Below are positions 1 through 8,647 of a stretch of DNA of 64,000 nt, piece after piece. The stretch is from Sulfurimonas sp. (GTDB lineage: Bacteria > Campylobacterota > Campylobacteria > Campylobacterales > Sulfurimonadaceae). Both the position numbers and the translations under genes were made by a program. The DNA lies in assembly GCF_029027405.1 (NCBI RefSeq), contig NZ_CP093396.1, forward strand, positions 124,001 through 188,000, given 5' to 3'. Numbering within the stretch: the stretch's first letter is position 1; each line of letters opens with the position of its first letter. The notes beneath the pieces were generated by a model that did no database searches, was not told the origin of the DNA, and saw nothing but the letters and a program-made list of their open reading frames with translations.

Positions 1-394
1 AGTAAAGTCCTTTAGCTCCGACTTCCTCAGAAGCTCTTAAAACGAGCTTAAAACAATGCTTTAAGAGTTTAGAACCATAACCTCTGTTCGCATATTTTTT
101 ATCTACTCCAAGCATTATTATCCTAAAAACAGGTACCGAACTTGGTGAAGATTTTAGAGGTATCTCAAAAGTAGATTTTTGAATGCTAAAAGTTGTTATT
201 GTATAAAAACCGATAAATCTTTCTTGGTTATTTAAATCAAGTAAAATATAAGCAGCTGAATAGTCATTTTCAACTTGTTTTTTCATAGATTTTTTTACAA
301 ATCTATTTATGAGATCGTGGTTACAATCAAATTGTTTCAACCCATTGTAGGTTTTAGCAAAATCAAATCTTTCGATTATTACATTATCGCTCAT
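1..394 (-). CDS. GNAT-family acetyltransferase toxin (TacT/AtaT-like), 3' end cut by the window
   Basis: Reading leftward from an ATG at 394 gives an uninterrupted frame to the window edge, about 131 residues. It contains the acetyl-CoA binding motif of GNAT enzymes (VDKKYANRGYGSKLL, the R-x-x-G-x-G loop) near residues 100-114. The start overlaps the 3' end of the DUF1778 gene by 11 bases, the usual antitoxin-then-toxin order. TacT/AtaT toxins acetylate the amino group of charged tRNAs and so stop translation. The family call rests on motif and neighbour. The C-terminal part, with the usual catalytic tyrosine, is not visible. Confidence 0.82.
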   Translation of the reverse strand, partial: MSDNVIIERFDFAKTYNGLKQFDCNHDLINRFVKKSMKKQVENDYSAAYILLDLNNQERFIGFYTITTFSIQKSTFEIPLKSSPSSVPVFRIIMLGVDKKYANRGYGSKLLKHCFKLVLRASEEVGAKGLY

Positions 395-677
395 TTAAAT
401 CATCTAGCTTCATTAAGTTATTCAACTCTCTAGTAGCTTTTGGAGGATGATTAATTATGTTCATAAATTTTTTATACCCATTATTGTTTAACGATAGTGA
501 TTCAGATTGTTGTATAACTTCTCTTGCTTTTTGAGTAGCAGCTGAGATGATAAAAGCTGATAAGTCCATTCCTTCTAGCGTTGAAGCTACCTTTAGCATC
601 TCTTTTAACCCAGAGTTTATTTTAGTGTCAAAACGAGAATCCTTGCTAAATCCAATATCTATGTGTGCTGTTTGCAT
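384..677 (-). CDS. DUF1778 antitoxin (TacA/AtaR-like)
   Basis: A 97-residue protein whose N-terminal half (DSRFDTKINSGLKEMLKVAS through FIISAATQKAREVI) has the ribbon-helix-helix pattern of DUF1778 antitoxins. The C-terminal tail (NNNGYKKFMNIINHPPKATREL) matches the toxin-wrapping segment of the family, including the F-x-x-x-x-x-x-P-P-K-A-x-x-x-L signature. It precedes and overlaps the GNAT toxin gene, so the two are translationally coupled. DUF1778 proteins neutralise the acetyltransferase and repress their own promoter; repeats suited to this lie just upstream (689-709). Confidence 0.85.
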   Translation of the reverse strand: MQTAHIDIGFSKDSRFDTKINSGLKEMLKVASTLEGMDLSAFIISAATQKAREVIQQSESLSLNNNGYKKFMNIINHPPKATRELNNLMKLDDLNER

Positions 678-688
678 AATCTATCCTT

Positions 689-712
689 TACGGTTATTGT
701 ACGGTTATTATA
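689..712 (-). promoter_or_regulatory. Toxin-antitoxin promoter with direct-repeat operator
   Basis: On the minus strand a TATAAT -10 (712-707) lies about 30 bases before the antitoxin ATG. Two copies of the ten-base repeat AATAACCGTA (709-700 and 698-689) overlap and follow it, spaced 11 bases apart, one helical turn. This fits an autoregulatory site for a ribbon-helix-helix antitoxin. Binding is inferred. Confidence 0.6.
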
Positions 713-719
713 TCATATT

Positions 720-3032
720 TTACGCTATTCTTTGTTTATATAGATGCTGTTGAAATTCTATAAATAATGAGCTTATATTTGCAACATCTCCTAAAATAGC
801 TTTTGCATCTTCTAGTGATTGGTATTTACTTTCTAGTAAAATGGGAAGTTTATCTTGTGAAAGTTCTTCTACACCACTTTGGATATACTTTGATAAAACA
901 AATTCTATAAATTCAGCTTGTTCTTTATTAAGAAGAGCAAATATACTTTTTTTAGCTTCATTTACTCTGTCTTGTCTTGAAATCGGTTTTATATCACTAT
1001 CAAACACATACTTTAAGACATCAAAAATATCACTGTTATGGGCATCTATGAGCTTTTTAAGAGTGTTTAACTCATCTGCTCCGAAACCTGCTTCATTTAG
1101 TTTTTCTAAAAGTACTTTTCTAGTTAATGGCTTACTCCAAATAGTTCTTAGTTCTTCTTCATTTTTAAAAAACTTTGGTAACTCTCCAAAAAGATTTTGC
1201 AAAAATTCTTCACTAGAGATTGGCTTTCCATCAGCACCCCAAAAAGAGGTAGAGAGCATATGCTGTATCTCTCTCTCTTTTCCATCGCTTAGTTTTACTT
1301 TGATTTTTTTAGGTTTTGGATTTGGCTCTTTTGGCTCACTTGGAGTTTTTGGCTCATTTGGCGAAGTGATTGGCTCTGGTTCTAAAGGTTCTCCATCCCA
1401 CTCTGGGTCTGAGAACCTTTGATACGCATCTACAAAATCATAAATCGTAAAAAACTCTTTTCCATCAAACAGCCTAGTTCCACGACCAATTATCTGTTTA
1501 AACTCTATGATTTGTTTTACTGGACGCATAAGAACAATATTACGAATGTTTCTAGCATCTACACCTGTAGAGAGTTTTTGAGATGTTGTTAATATGGTAG
1601 GAATTAGTTTTTCATTATCTTGAAACTCTCGTAAAAATTGTTCGCCTATTTCGCCATCATTGGCAGTAACTCGGACACAATATGATGCATCTGTACTTGT
1701 TTTTTTATATTGGTTTACTAAGTCACGGACAGCGGCTGCGTGTTCTTGAGTGGCACAAAAGATGATAGTTTTGTCATTTTCATTTGCCGCGTCCATAAAG
1801 ATTTTAACTCTTTTTTCTTCTCTTTGTTTTATCTCTATAATCTTGTTGAAATCTTCCTCTTTGTAAAGTTTCCCTTCTTCTATTTCACCTTCTATAATAT
1901 TATCATCATTGGTATATAAGTAATCATCAAGAGTTGTTTTGATTCGTTTTACTTTAAAAGGTGTTAAAAAACCATCATTTATGCCATCTTTTAAAGAGTA
2001 GATATATACAGGTTTACCAAAGTAATCATAAGTATCTACATTATCTTTGCGTTTTGGAGTTGCTGTAAGTCCTAGTTGAACAGCAGGAGAAAAATACTCT
2101 AAGATGCTACGCCAATTTCCTTCATCATTTGCTCCACCTCTATGACACTCATCGATGATAATAAAATCAAAATAGTCTTTTGGATATTGCCCAAAATAAG
2201 GCTCATTTTTATCGCCACTCATAAACGACTGAAAGATAGTAAAAAAGATACTTCCATTTGTTGGGATTTTGCCACTCTTTTTTATCTCTTTAGGTTTGAT
2301 GCGAACCATCGCATCTTCACTAAATGCTGAAAAAGAGTTAAAGGCTTGGTCTGCTAGTATATTTCTGTCTGCTAAAAAAAGTATGCGTGGTCGTCTTTGA
2401 GCATCTCTTTTTAGGTTCCACCTTGTGTGAAAAAGTTTCCATGCTATTTGAAAGGCTATGGCTGTTTTACCTGTTCCTGTTGCAAGTGTTAAAAGTATGC
2501 GGTTTTTGTTTTGAGCGATTGCTTCAAGAGCATTTTTAACTGCTATTTCTTGGTAGTATCTAGGTTGCCATGTTCCACTTTTGTTCTCAAAAGGGATAGA
2601 TGCGAATTTTTCTCTCCAAAGGTTTTGGTCTGAGTAAGTCTTCTCCCAAAGTTCATCAGGTGTTAAGTAACTTGAAACTAAACTCTCTTTGCCAGTTTTC
2701 ATGCAGATGCTATAAATCTCTTTACCATTTGTGGAGTAAGTAGTTTCAAGTGAAAGTTTTTGTGCGTAAAGTTTTGCTTGAGCAACACCCTCGCCAACTT
2801 CTAACTCACTTGCTTTTGCTTCAACAACAGCAAGTTTAACACCCTTGTAAACTAAAATATAATCAGCTATAAGTGCCTTAGTTCTACCGCCACCCACTTG
2901 GATGCGACCATCAGTTATGCGACAAACATTCTCTTCACGAAAAATCTTAGAATCTTGTACAACTCCCCAACCACATTCACGAAGTTTAGGGTCTATAAGT
3001 TCAGCTCTTGTTTGGGCTTCATTCATCATCAT
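720..3032 (-). CDS. hsdR: Type I restriction enzyme R subunit
   Basis: The 770-residue motor and nuclease subunit of a type I restriction-modification complex. A PD-(D/E)xK-type nuclease core is visible at D57 and E71-A-K73. SF2 helicase motifs follow: Walker A ATGTGKT at 184-190, DECH at 294-297, TATP at 323-326, and an I-G-R-G-T-R motif VI near residue 528. A Pro/Glu/Lys-rich linker around 555-585 separates the motor from the C-terminal domain that contacts the methylase. It is the last gene of the operon and overlaps the upstream bro gene by 14 bases. It is shorter than EcoKI-type HsdR proteins (about 1000 or more residues) but has all core motifs and no frameshift. Confidence 0.93.
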   Translation of the reverse strand: MMMNEAQTRAELIDPKLRECGWGVVQDSKIFREENVCRITDGRIQVGGGRTKALIADYILVYKGVKLAVVEAKASELEVGEGVAQAKLYAQKLSLETTYSTNGKEIYSICMKTGKESLVSSYLTPDELWEKTYSDQNLWREKFASIPFENKSGTWQPRYYQEIAVKNALEAIAQNKNRILLTLATGTGKTAIAFQIAWKLFHTRWNLKRDAQRRPRILFLADRNILADQAFNSFSAFSEDAMVRIKPKEIKKSGKIPTNGSIFFTIFQSFMSGDKNEPYFGQYPKDYFDFIIIDECHRGGANDEGNWRSILEYFSPAVQLGLTATPKRKDNVDTYDYFGKPVYIYSLKDGINDGFLTPFKVKRIKTTLDDYLYTNDDNIIEGEIEEGKLYKEEDFNKIIEIKQREEKRVKIFMDAANENDKTIIFCATQEHAAAVRDLVNQYKKTSTDASYCVRVTANDGEIGEQFLREFQDNEKLIPTILTTSQKLSTGVDARNIRNIVLMRPVKQIIEFKQIIGRGTRLFDGKEFFTIYDFVDAYQRFSDPEWDGEPLEPEPITSPNEPKTPSEPKEPNPKPKKIKVKLSDGKEREIQHMLSTSFWGADGKPISSEEFLQNLFGELPKFFKNEEELRTIWSKPLTRKVLLEKLNEAGFGADELNTLKKLIDAHNSDIFDVLKYVFDSDIKPISRQDRVNEAKKSIFALLNKEQAEFIEFVLSKYIQSGVEELSQDKLPILLESKYQSLEDAKAILGDVANISSLFIEFQQHLYKQRIA

Positions 3033-3867
3033 TGCCTATTTCAAAAAGATTTGTTTTTGGTAGATAGTTCTTTTTTGTACTAACAGATCTGCCTAACTCT
3101 TTTTCAGTTTGAGTTCTTGCATTTCCAGCGACTGCTCCACCACGAGAGGCTACTTTTTTACTTTTTTCTAAAGTATCTGGTTTTTCCTCTTTGGAAATTT
3201 CAGTAGTTACTCTTTCGCCTAACATAGAAAATATAAGTTCTAAATCATCCATATGGTCACGAAGATTTGCATTTGATTTTTCAGGTAAATTTTTATGAGT
3301 TTTGTATTCACTTGGAGTCATGCCAAAAGTGGCTTTAGAGATTTCAGCTGTTAAAATCGCAAAATCTTTATGCTCTTTTATGCCTCTTTCTTTCCACTCA
3401 TCTGTAAGATTTTGATGAATAGCAATTCCACGAAGTCGTTTGTCTATCCAGTCTTTTGGATAACCTTTTTGTTCATAAAGAGTTTTCATACGCTCTTGTG
3501 CTAGTTCAGGGTTTTCTATCTCTTGGATGCGTTCATGTCCAACTTGTGCTAACCACTGCTTAAAAGGTTCAGCTTTTGGTGATGGAATGGACTGGATAAT
3601 TCTTAGAATACTTTGTGTGTTTGCACAGTCAGTTGTTCTCATTTTTCCATCAGGAGCTTTCAATTTCAACTGTAGACAAACTGTCGACAGTTGAAATTCA
3701 TCTTCAGAATTGACACGAATTTTCATTTTATACCAATAATCACGAGGATTAGAACTATTTGTTAATACTTGGCAAATATCAATGACTGAATAATACCACT
3801 CATCATCTTCCCAAACTCTTCTAATCTCTTTACTTTGAAATATTACTAATTTGTCGTTTTTATTCAT
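3019..3867 (-). CDS. Bro-N domain protein B, embedded in the type I R-M operon
   Basis: A 282-residue protein of the BRO/phage-antirepressor-like family. The N-terminal Bro-N domain (about residues 10-105) has the W-x-x-x-D-I-C-Q-V-L and LRIIQSIPSPKAEPFKQWLA signatures. The middle region carries a conserved E-N-P-E-L-A-x-x-R-M block and an L-T-D-E-W-K-x-R-G block. It ends in a basic, Gly/Ala-rich tail. It is clearly paralogous to the 277-residue protein at 5077-5910. It overlaps hsdS by 4 bases and hsdR by 14, so it is translated with the R-M subunits. Bro-N domains bind DNA; their job in R-M operons is not settled, and control of restriction or a role in the complex are possibilities. Confidence 0.85.
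   Translation of the reverse strand: MNKNDKLVIFQSKEIRRVWEDDEWYYSVIDICQVLTNSSNPRDYWYKMKIRVNSEDEFQLSTVCLQLKLKAPDGKMRTTDCANTQSILRIIQSIPSPKAEPFKQWLAQVGHERIQEIENPELAQERMKTLYEQKGYPKDWIDKRLRGIAIHQNLTDEWKERGIKEHKDFAILTAEISKATFGMTPSEYKTHKNLPEKSNANLRDHMDDLELIFSMLGERVTTEISKEEKPDTLEKSKKVASRGGAVAGNARTQTEKELGRSVSTKKNYLPKTNLFEIGNDDE
3662..3698. repeat. 12-base inverted repeat inside bro gene B
   Basis: AATTTCAACTGT (3662-3673) and its exact reverse complement (3687-3698) are separated by 13 bases within the coding sequence. The position matches a palindrome in the paralogous gene at 5718-5734. Confidence 0.7.
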
Positions 3868-5087
3868 GTTAGTTCTCCATTAAAGGCTTTTTGCAAGATG
3901 GATTTTTTTAGTTCTTCTAGGTCTCCCAGTTTTTGGGTGTAGATGGATTCTAGTTTTTTTGTTTGTTTTTGAGTGGATTCAATTTTCTTAATAATTCTTA
4001 ATTGTTTATCTATTGTTGGAAGGTTGTAAATTTTAAATGCTCTAATGTCTTTCATATTTATATGCTCAACAGTTGCACCTTTAGAGTGAGAAAGAAGTTT
4101 TTTTTGTACATCTTTAGAAAGAATCAAAAAAGCTAAATATTTAGAAATAAACTTCTCTTTCTTTGGTCTAATTAAAACTGTTCTTTGCCCTAAACATACT
4201 TTTATATTTTTTGGAATAACAGCAATGTTACCAGCAGGTGCTTCTCTAGCTAATATTAAATCATCTGCTTGTGGCATTGCTCGTCTTGTCCATTCCTTGT
4301 ATGTTTCTTCAGATACTTTATTGACTTTATTTAAAAGTAAAATTCCTTGCCCTATATTTGGAGTTCTTATTGATGGATAACCAGTTTCTTGAATTGGTGC
4401 TGTTTTGTGCTCACAATCTACAATTAAATCACAAATACTATCTAATGTTTCACTGTTAGAGCCACCATTATTATTTTTAAAAATACCTTGCAAATAAGAT
4501 TCAAAAAGCTCTTTTGCATTTTGTAAGTTTAACTCTGCATTTGCTTTTGCCTTAGCTATCGCCAAAAAAGCCTCATCTAAAATAGTTACTATTTTTTCTT
4601 GTTCTTGGAGTGGAGGAATTGATATTGGAAATTTTCTTACTGTTCCTACATTTAAGTTTCCAACACCTGAACCACTTATACTGTCTTTAGCCAATTTTTT
4701 TATATAACTAGAGTTTAAATAATATCTTAAAAAATAATTATTCAATATATTTGTATCAATCTTTATTAAGGTTAAACTTACAAAAATACTAAATTCTATA
4801 TTATCTTCAATTACTGCTGCTTCACCAAAACTACCGACTCTAGTATAAAGAATATCCCCAATTAAAGGTTTATTTTTCTTTGTTAATTCATTGTGAAAAT
4901 CTTCTGAAATATATTGATGCTTTTGCCAAATTACTTTTGCATTCTTAACATTTCTTGCAGAAAGAAAAGGAATACCATTGTCTATATAATTAGGTTTTTT
5001 GGCTACTCCACAAGTAATTAAAGTACATACATCTTTAAGCCTCCGAATTTCCCACCCCTCTCTCAAGACATTACCCTTAGTTATCAT
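3864..5087 (-). CDS. hsdS: Type I restriction enzyme specificity (S) subunit
   Basis: A 407-residue protein with the usual HsdS layout. Target recognition domain 1 (about residues 10-160) is followed by a conserved helical spacer starting at the P-P-L-Q-E-Q-E-K-I motif (about 158-205). Target recognition domain 2 (about 212-360) precedes a second conserved helix ending KKSILQKAFNGELT. The two recognition domains read the two halves of a bipartite DNA site and guide both HsdM and HsdR. The gene overlaps the upstream bro gene by 11 bases and the downstream bro gene by 4. The recognition sequence cannot be read from the protein by eye. Confidence 0.93.
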   Translation of the reverse strand: MITKGNVLREGWEIRRLKDVCTLITCGVAKKPNYIDNGIPFLSARNVKNAKVIWQKHQYISEDFHNELTKKNKPLIGDILYTRVGSFGEAAVIEDNIEFSIFVSLTLIKIDTNILNNYFLRYYLNSSYIKKLAKDSISGSGVGNLNVGTVRKFPISIPPLQEQEKIVTILDEAFLAIAKAKANAELNLQNAKELFESYLQGIFKNNNGGSNSETLDSICDLIVDCEHKTAPIQETGYPSIRTPNIGQGILLLNKVNKVSEETYKEWTRRAMPQADDLILAREAPAGNIAVIPKNIKVCLGQRTVLIRPKKEKFISKYLAFLILSKDVQKKLLSHSKGATVEHINMKDIRAFKIYNLPTIDKQLRIIKKIESTQKQTKKLESIYTQKLGDLEELKKSILQKAFNGELT

Positions 5088-5910
5088 TTTTAGTTTCTTT
5101 TTTACTTAAAAGTTTTTTAGAATTACTAGCATTTACAATAGCCTCGCCTGTTTCTTTTTCTATCTCTAGTCTTGCTGATTTGGCAGCATTGCCACCTTTT
5201 TTTGCTACTTCTTTGTTTTGTTTTAGACCTTGTGGTTTTTGTACTTTTGAAATCTCTGTTGTTGAAGCTTCTGCTAACATATTTAAAATTAACTCTAAGT
5301 TAGACATGTTGTCTCTTAGGTTCTCTTTTTTTAAACCTTTAAAAGCCTTGTATTCTTTAACGCTTTTTCCAGTCCAAGCACGAGTAAGCTCATTTGTTAG
5401 TATGCCAAACTCTAAACCCTCCTTTACCCCTCTTTGTTCCCACTCATCAGTTAGCTCTTTTCTAACTTCTATACTCTTTAGTCTTTGGTTTACCCACTCT
5501 TTTGAGTAGCCTTTATCTAAGTAGCTTCTCATTGCTCTATCAAAAGCTAACTCAGGGTCTTCTATCTCATCTATTCTCTCGCTTCCAACTTTGGCTAACC
5601 ACATCTTAAATGGTTCAGCTTTTTTAGATGGAATAGATTGAATTATTCTGAGTATACCCTCCATATCTGATGCTTGAATTTTACGATTTTTCCCATCATT
5701 TGCTTGCATAGTAACTAGGGTACATATTGTACCCCAGTTGGAATTTAACTCAGGATTTCGTGTTTTCATTTTTTTTATGTATTGTTTAACATCGGTACTC
5801 TCTGATAAAATTTGAACTATATCTTGTACTGAAAAAAACCATTTTTCTTGACTCTCATCCCAATGGCTTCTAACATTTTTTGTTTCAAATATTTGGACTT
5901 TATTTTTCAC
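5077..5910 (-). CDS. Bro-N domain protein A, embedded in the type I R-M operon
   Basis: A 277-residue Bro-N family protein paralogous to the one at 3019-3867. Shared blocks include GILRIIQSIPSKKAEPFKMW, ERI-x-EIE-x-PELA, LTDEW-x-x-RG, NLRD-x-M-x-x-LELI and a lysine-rich AKKGGNAAKSAR tail. It overlaps hsdM by 4 bases (ATGA-type coupling) and hsdS by 11. The two copies have diverged clearly, especially at the N-terminus, so the duplication is not recent. Function is unknown; DNA binding is the family expectation. Confidence 0.85.
   Translation of the reverse strand: MKNKVQIFETKNVRSHWDESQEKWFFSVQDIVQILSESTDVKQYIKKMKTRNPELNSNWGTICTLVTMQANDGKNRKIQASDMEGILRIIQSIPSKKAEPFKMWLAKVGSERIDEIEDPELAFDRAMRSYLDKGYSKEWVNQRLKSIEVRKELTDEWEQRGVKEGLEFGILTNELTRAWTGKSVKEYKAFKGLKKENLRDNMSNLELILNMLAEASTTEISKVQKPQGLKQNKEVAKKGGNAAKSARLEIEKETGEAIVNASNSKKLLSKKETKNDN
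5718..5734. repeat. Palindrome inside bro gene A
   Basis: GGGTACA, three bases, TGTACCC: a perfect 7+7 inverted repeat inside the coding sequence. It falls in the segment just before the conserved D-G-K block, where the paralogous gene also has an inverted repeat. Confidence 0.65.
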
Positions 5911-7358
5911 ACTAAGCCTTTAATAGTTTTAAGAATATTTTCACTCTCTTTATCTAACTCCGCCATAGCTTTTAAAATCTCTTTTGGTTTTCTTAGAGGT
6001 GCTTCTTCTGGAGTATTTGGATTTTTAGCACTCAAATCATAAGTAGTTTTATCTATATCTTTTAGTTTTAAAGTCCAAGAGTTTTCACTATCAGCTTTCG
6101 TTTTTTGTAACTCTACAAACTCTGCTAAATCTTTTGCATTTAGAGGGTTTGTTTTTCCTAGGTTTCTATCAAGGTTAAGTGAGTAAAACCAAACTTTTTT
6201 TGTGCTAAGACCTTTATCAAAAAAGAGAACGACCGTTTTAACACCTGCACCTGTAAAAGTACCTGCGGGTAAGTCTAAAACTGTATGCAAATTACAAGAT
6301 GTTAAAAGCTCTTTTCTTAAGGCTATAGATGCATTGTCTGTGTTACTTAAAAAAGTATTTTTTATAACTACACCTGCCTTGCCTCCCGCTCGAAGTATTT
6401 TGATGAAATGCTGTAAAAATAGAGATGCAGTTTCTCCCGTTTTTATGGGAAAGTTTTGCTGAACTTCTGCTCTTTCTTTTCCGCCAAAAGGTGGATTTGC
6501 TAAAACAACATCATAACGGTCTTTTTCTTGTATGTCTGATAAATTTTCGGCCAAAGTATTTGTATGTATGATGTTTGGAGCTTCAACACCATGGAGTATC
6601 ATATTCATGATGCCGATAATATAGGCTAGTGACTTTTTTTCTTTTCCATAAAAAGTGTTTTTTTGCAAAGTTGTAATGTCTGAAGTAGATAGTTTTTTAC
6701 TTTCACTTAGGTATGCAAAAGCCTCAACCAAAAAACCTGCTGAACCTACCGCTCCGTCATAGATAGTATTTCCTATCTTAGGATGTACAACTTTTATGAT
6801 GGTTTTTATGAGAGGTCGTGGAGTGTAATATTCTCCTCCATTTCGCCCTGCATTTCCCATGTTTTTGATTTTACCTTCATAAAGATGGCTCATCTCATGC
6901 TTTTGTATATGTGTTTGAAAACGAAGTTCGTCAATGTGGTTTAGAACTTCACGCAAATTATAACCACTTTGGATTCTGTTTTTTAACTCACTAAATATCT
7001 CACCGATTTTGTACTCAATAGTATTGGCACTTGTAGCATTTGCTTTAAACTTTTTAAAGTAAGGAAATAGCTCATTATTTATAAAGTCAGATAAATCATC
7101 ACCAGTTAAAGCATCATGGTCGATTTTTCCATTTGATAGTTTTGGAGCAGCCCAAGTTTTCCATTGAAACTCAGATTTTATAATATTTGTGTAAGTTGTT
7201 CCCATAAGTTCACAAGCTGTTAGTTTGTCTTTTTCTAAATCATCAAGGTACTTTAAAAATAAGACCCAAGAGGTTTGTTCTACATAATCAAGCTCACTTC
7301 CACACCCTGCATCTTTGTGGAGAATATCGTCTATATTTTTAAAAGTTTGTTCAAACAT
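5907..7358 (-). CDS. hsdM: Type I restriction enzyme methylase (M) subunit
   Basis: A 483-residue N6-adenine methyltransferase of a type I R-M system. An N-terminal helical domain (HsdM_N, about 1-145) is followed by the family marker GEYYTPRP at 175-182. The S-adenosylmethionine motif is DGAVGSAGFL at 201-210, and the catalytic NPPF is at 288-291. It is the first R-M gene; its ATG lies only 3 bases after the cobC-like stop codon, so the R-M genes may be read from the cobalamin operon promoter. All catalytic motifs are intact. Confidence 0.95.
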   Translation of the reverse strand: MFEQTFKNIDDILHKDAGCGSELDYVEQTSWVLFLKYLDDLEKDKLTACELMGTTYTNIIKSEFQWKTWAAPKLSNGKIDHDALTGDDLSDFINNELFPYFKKFKANATSANTIEYKIGEIFSELKNRIQSGYNLREVLNHIDELRFQTHIQKHEMSHLYEGKIKNMGNAGRNGGEYYTPRPLIKTIIKVVHPKIGNTIYDGAVGSAGFLVEAFAYLSESKKLSTSDITTLQKNTFYGKEKKSLAYIIGIMNMILHGVEAPNIIHTNTLAENLSDIQEKDRYDVVLANPPFGGKERAEVQQNFPIKTGETASLFLQHFIKILRAGGKAGVVIKNTFLSNTDNASIALRKELLTSCNLHTVLDLPAGTFTGAGVKTVVLFFDKGLSTKKVWFYSLNLDRNLGKTNPLNAKDLAEFVELQKTKADSENSWTLKLKDIDKTTYDLSAKNPNTPEEAPLRKPKEILKAMAELDKESENILKTIKGLV

Positions 7359-7361
7359 ATT

Positions 7362-7928
7362 TTATTTCTTCTTCATAGTTAGTTTATTAGTTTCACTATT
7401 ATACACTACAAAAGAAGCGTAAGGAATAGAGTAAGAAAAAGCTTCCTCAAGGTTAATGTTTTTTACAATAGAGATAAATGTTTTTATAACACCGCTGTGA
7501 GTCATAACTAAAATATTTTTGCTTTGCATAGATGCTAGGGTAGTGAAAAAAAACTTCTCTACCCTTGTTTTAAAATCTTCTATACTCTCTCCATCTAAAG
7601 CTTTTATCCATTGTTCAAAATTTTCATATTTTAGTGAGTCTTTTGTGCAAATCTCATCAAAACTAAGTCCTTCATGTTTTCCCCATGATTTCTCTCTTAA
7701 CTCTTTTGTGTAGGTTATGGCATCTGTACCTATAAATGCTTTTAGTGTTTCTTTTGCACGAAGAAGGTCAGAACAATAGATGTCATCAAAGTTTGAGGCT
7801 TTAAAATGTTTGCCTAAGTCTTTGGCATCTGCGTAACCTTTAGTAGATAGTCCAATGTCTAGATGCCCGTTATAACATCCAATGTATTTTTCTTCTACCT
7901 CTGCGTGACGAACAATAGTTAAAGTCAT
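7362..7928 (-). CDS. cobC: Histidine phosphatase, probable alpha-ribazole phosphatase
   Basis: A 188-residue phosphoglycerate-mutase-fold phosphatase. The phospho-histidine motif is at the N-terminus (TIVRHAE, where the usual RHG is RHA). The second histidine is in MTHSGVIKTF near residue 145. Within a cobalamin operon the expected substrate is alpha-ribazole 5'-phosphate or adenosylcobalamin 5'-phosphate, the last steps of nucleotide loop assembly. It overlaps cobS by 4 bases. The general family is certain; the substrate is inferred from the neighbours. Confidence 0.85.
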   Translation of the reverse strand: MTLTIVRHAEVEEKYIGCYNGHLDIGLSTKGYADAKDLGKHFKASNFDDIYCSDLLRAKETLKAFIGTDAITYTKELREKSWGKHEGLSFDEICTKDSLKYENFEQWIKALDGESIEDFKTRVEKFFFTTLASMQSKNILVMTHSGVIKTFISIVKNINLEEAFSYSIPYASFVVYNSETNKLTMKKK

Positions 7929-8647
7929 AGTCCAACACCAAGTAAGATAGCATTTAGTAAGATGAGTTCTGTAACTTCAATACTAAAACCATAAATATCT
8001 CCACTAAAACCACCATATCTTTTTACAAAAAATGTTTTTATAACAAACAAAACTAAAATACTTAAAATAAAAAGCCAAAAATTAAATAGACTTAAAACCA
8101 TGATATAGATAAAAGCTATGAGAACATGAGAACTATTTAGCTCTTCTTTTGCTAAGGTACCCATGCCATTTTTAGAAATATATGGAAATAAGTAAATAGC
8201 TAAAACAGCATTGAAACGAGAGAACATAAGCACTACAGGTAAAAGATAGTAGGCTTCAAAAATAACAAAGGTAGATGCTTTTAATATCAAAAAAGTTACT
8301 GTAAAAATCATACCCATTCCACCAGTATGAGGGTCCTTCATGACTTCAAGTGCTTTTTGTTTATGTACAAAAAGTCCATCTATGGTGTCACTTAAACCAT
8401 CTAGATGCAAGGCTCCTGTTAAGATAACTAAAAGTGTGAAGATGATTATGCCTAGGTGTGAGGCTTCAAAGGAGTTAAAAAGTAAAGAGTGTATTAACCA
8501 TAAAATAGAGCCAAGCAAAAAACCAACTAGTGGATAAAACATAACACTATAACTGTTGATTCCCTTGTAAAAATCATGAACTTTAAAAAAAGGTAAGCTA
8601 GTTAGCATACTAACAGATAGAGCAAAACCTTTTAAAATTTTATTCAT
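7925..8647 (-). CDS. cobS: Adenosylcobinamide-GDP ribazoletransferase (cobalamin synthase)
   Basis: A 240-residue polytopic membrane protein. The CobS signature GALHLDGLSDTIDGLF is near residues 77-92, and a second acidic motif (HTGGMGMIF) follows at about 106. These residues bind Mg2+ and the substrates. The enzyme joins adenosylcobinamide-GDP to alpha-ribazole in the inner membrane. It overlaps cobC and cobU by 4 bases each, marking one operon. Length is normal for the family. Confidence 0.95.
   Translation of the reverse strand: MNKILKGFALSVSMLTSLPFFKVHDFYKGINSYSVMFYPLVGFLLGSILWLIHSLLFNSFEASHLGIIIFTLLVILTGALHLDGLSDTIDGLFVHKQKALEVMKDPHTGGMGMIFTVTFLILKASTFVIFEAYYLLPVVLMFSRFNAVLAIYLFPYISKNGMGTLAKEELNSSHVLIAFIYIMVLSLFNFWLFILSILVLFVIKTFFVKRYGGFSGDIYGFSIEVTELILLNAILLGVGL

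Noticed and set aside
841-1422. A 193-codon plus-strand frame opposite hsdR
   Set aside because: It is antisense to a gene with complete motifs, is Ser/Phe-rich as expected of a shadow frame and has no ribosome binding site. The same holds for the other antisense frames over long genes.
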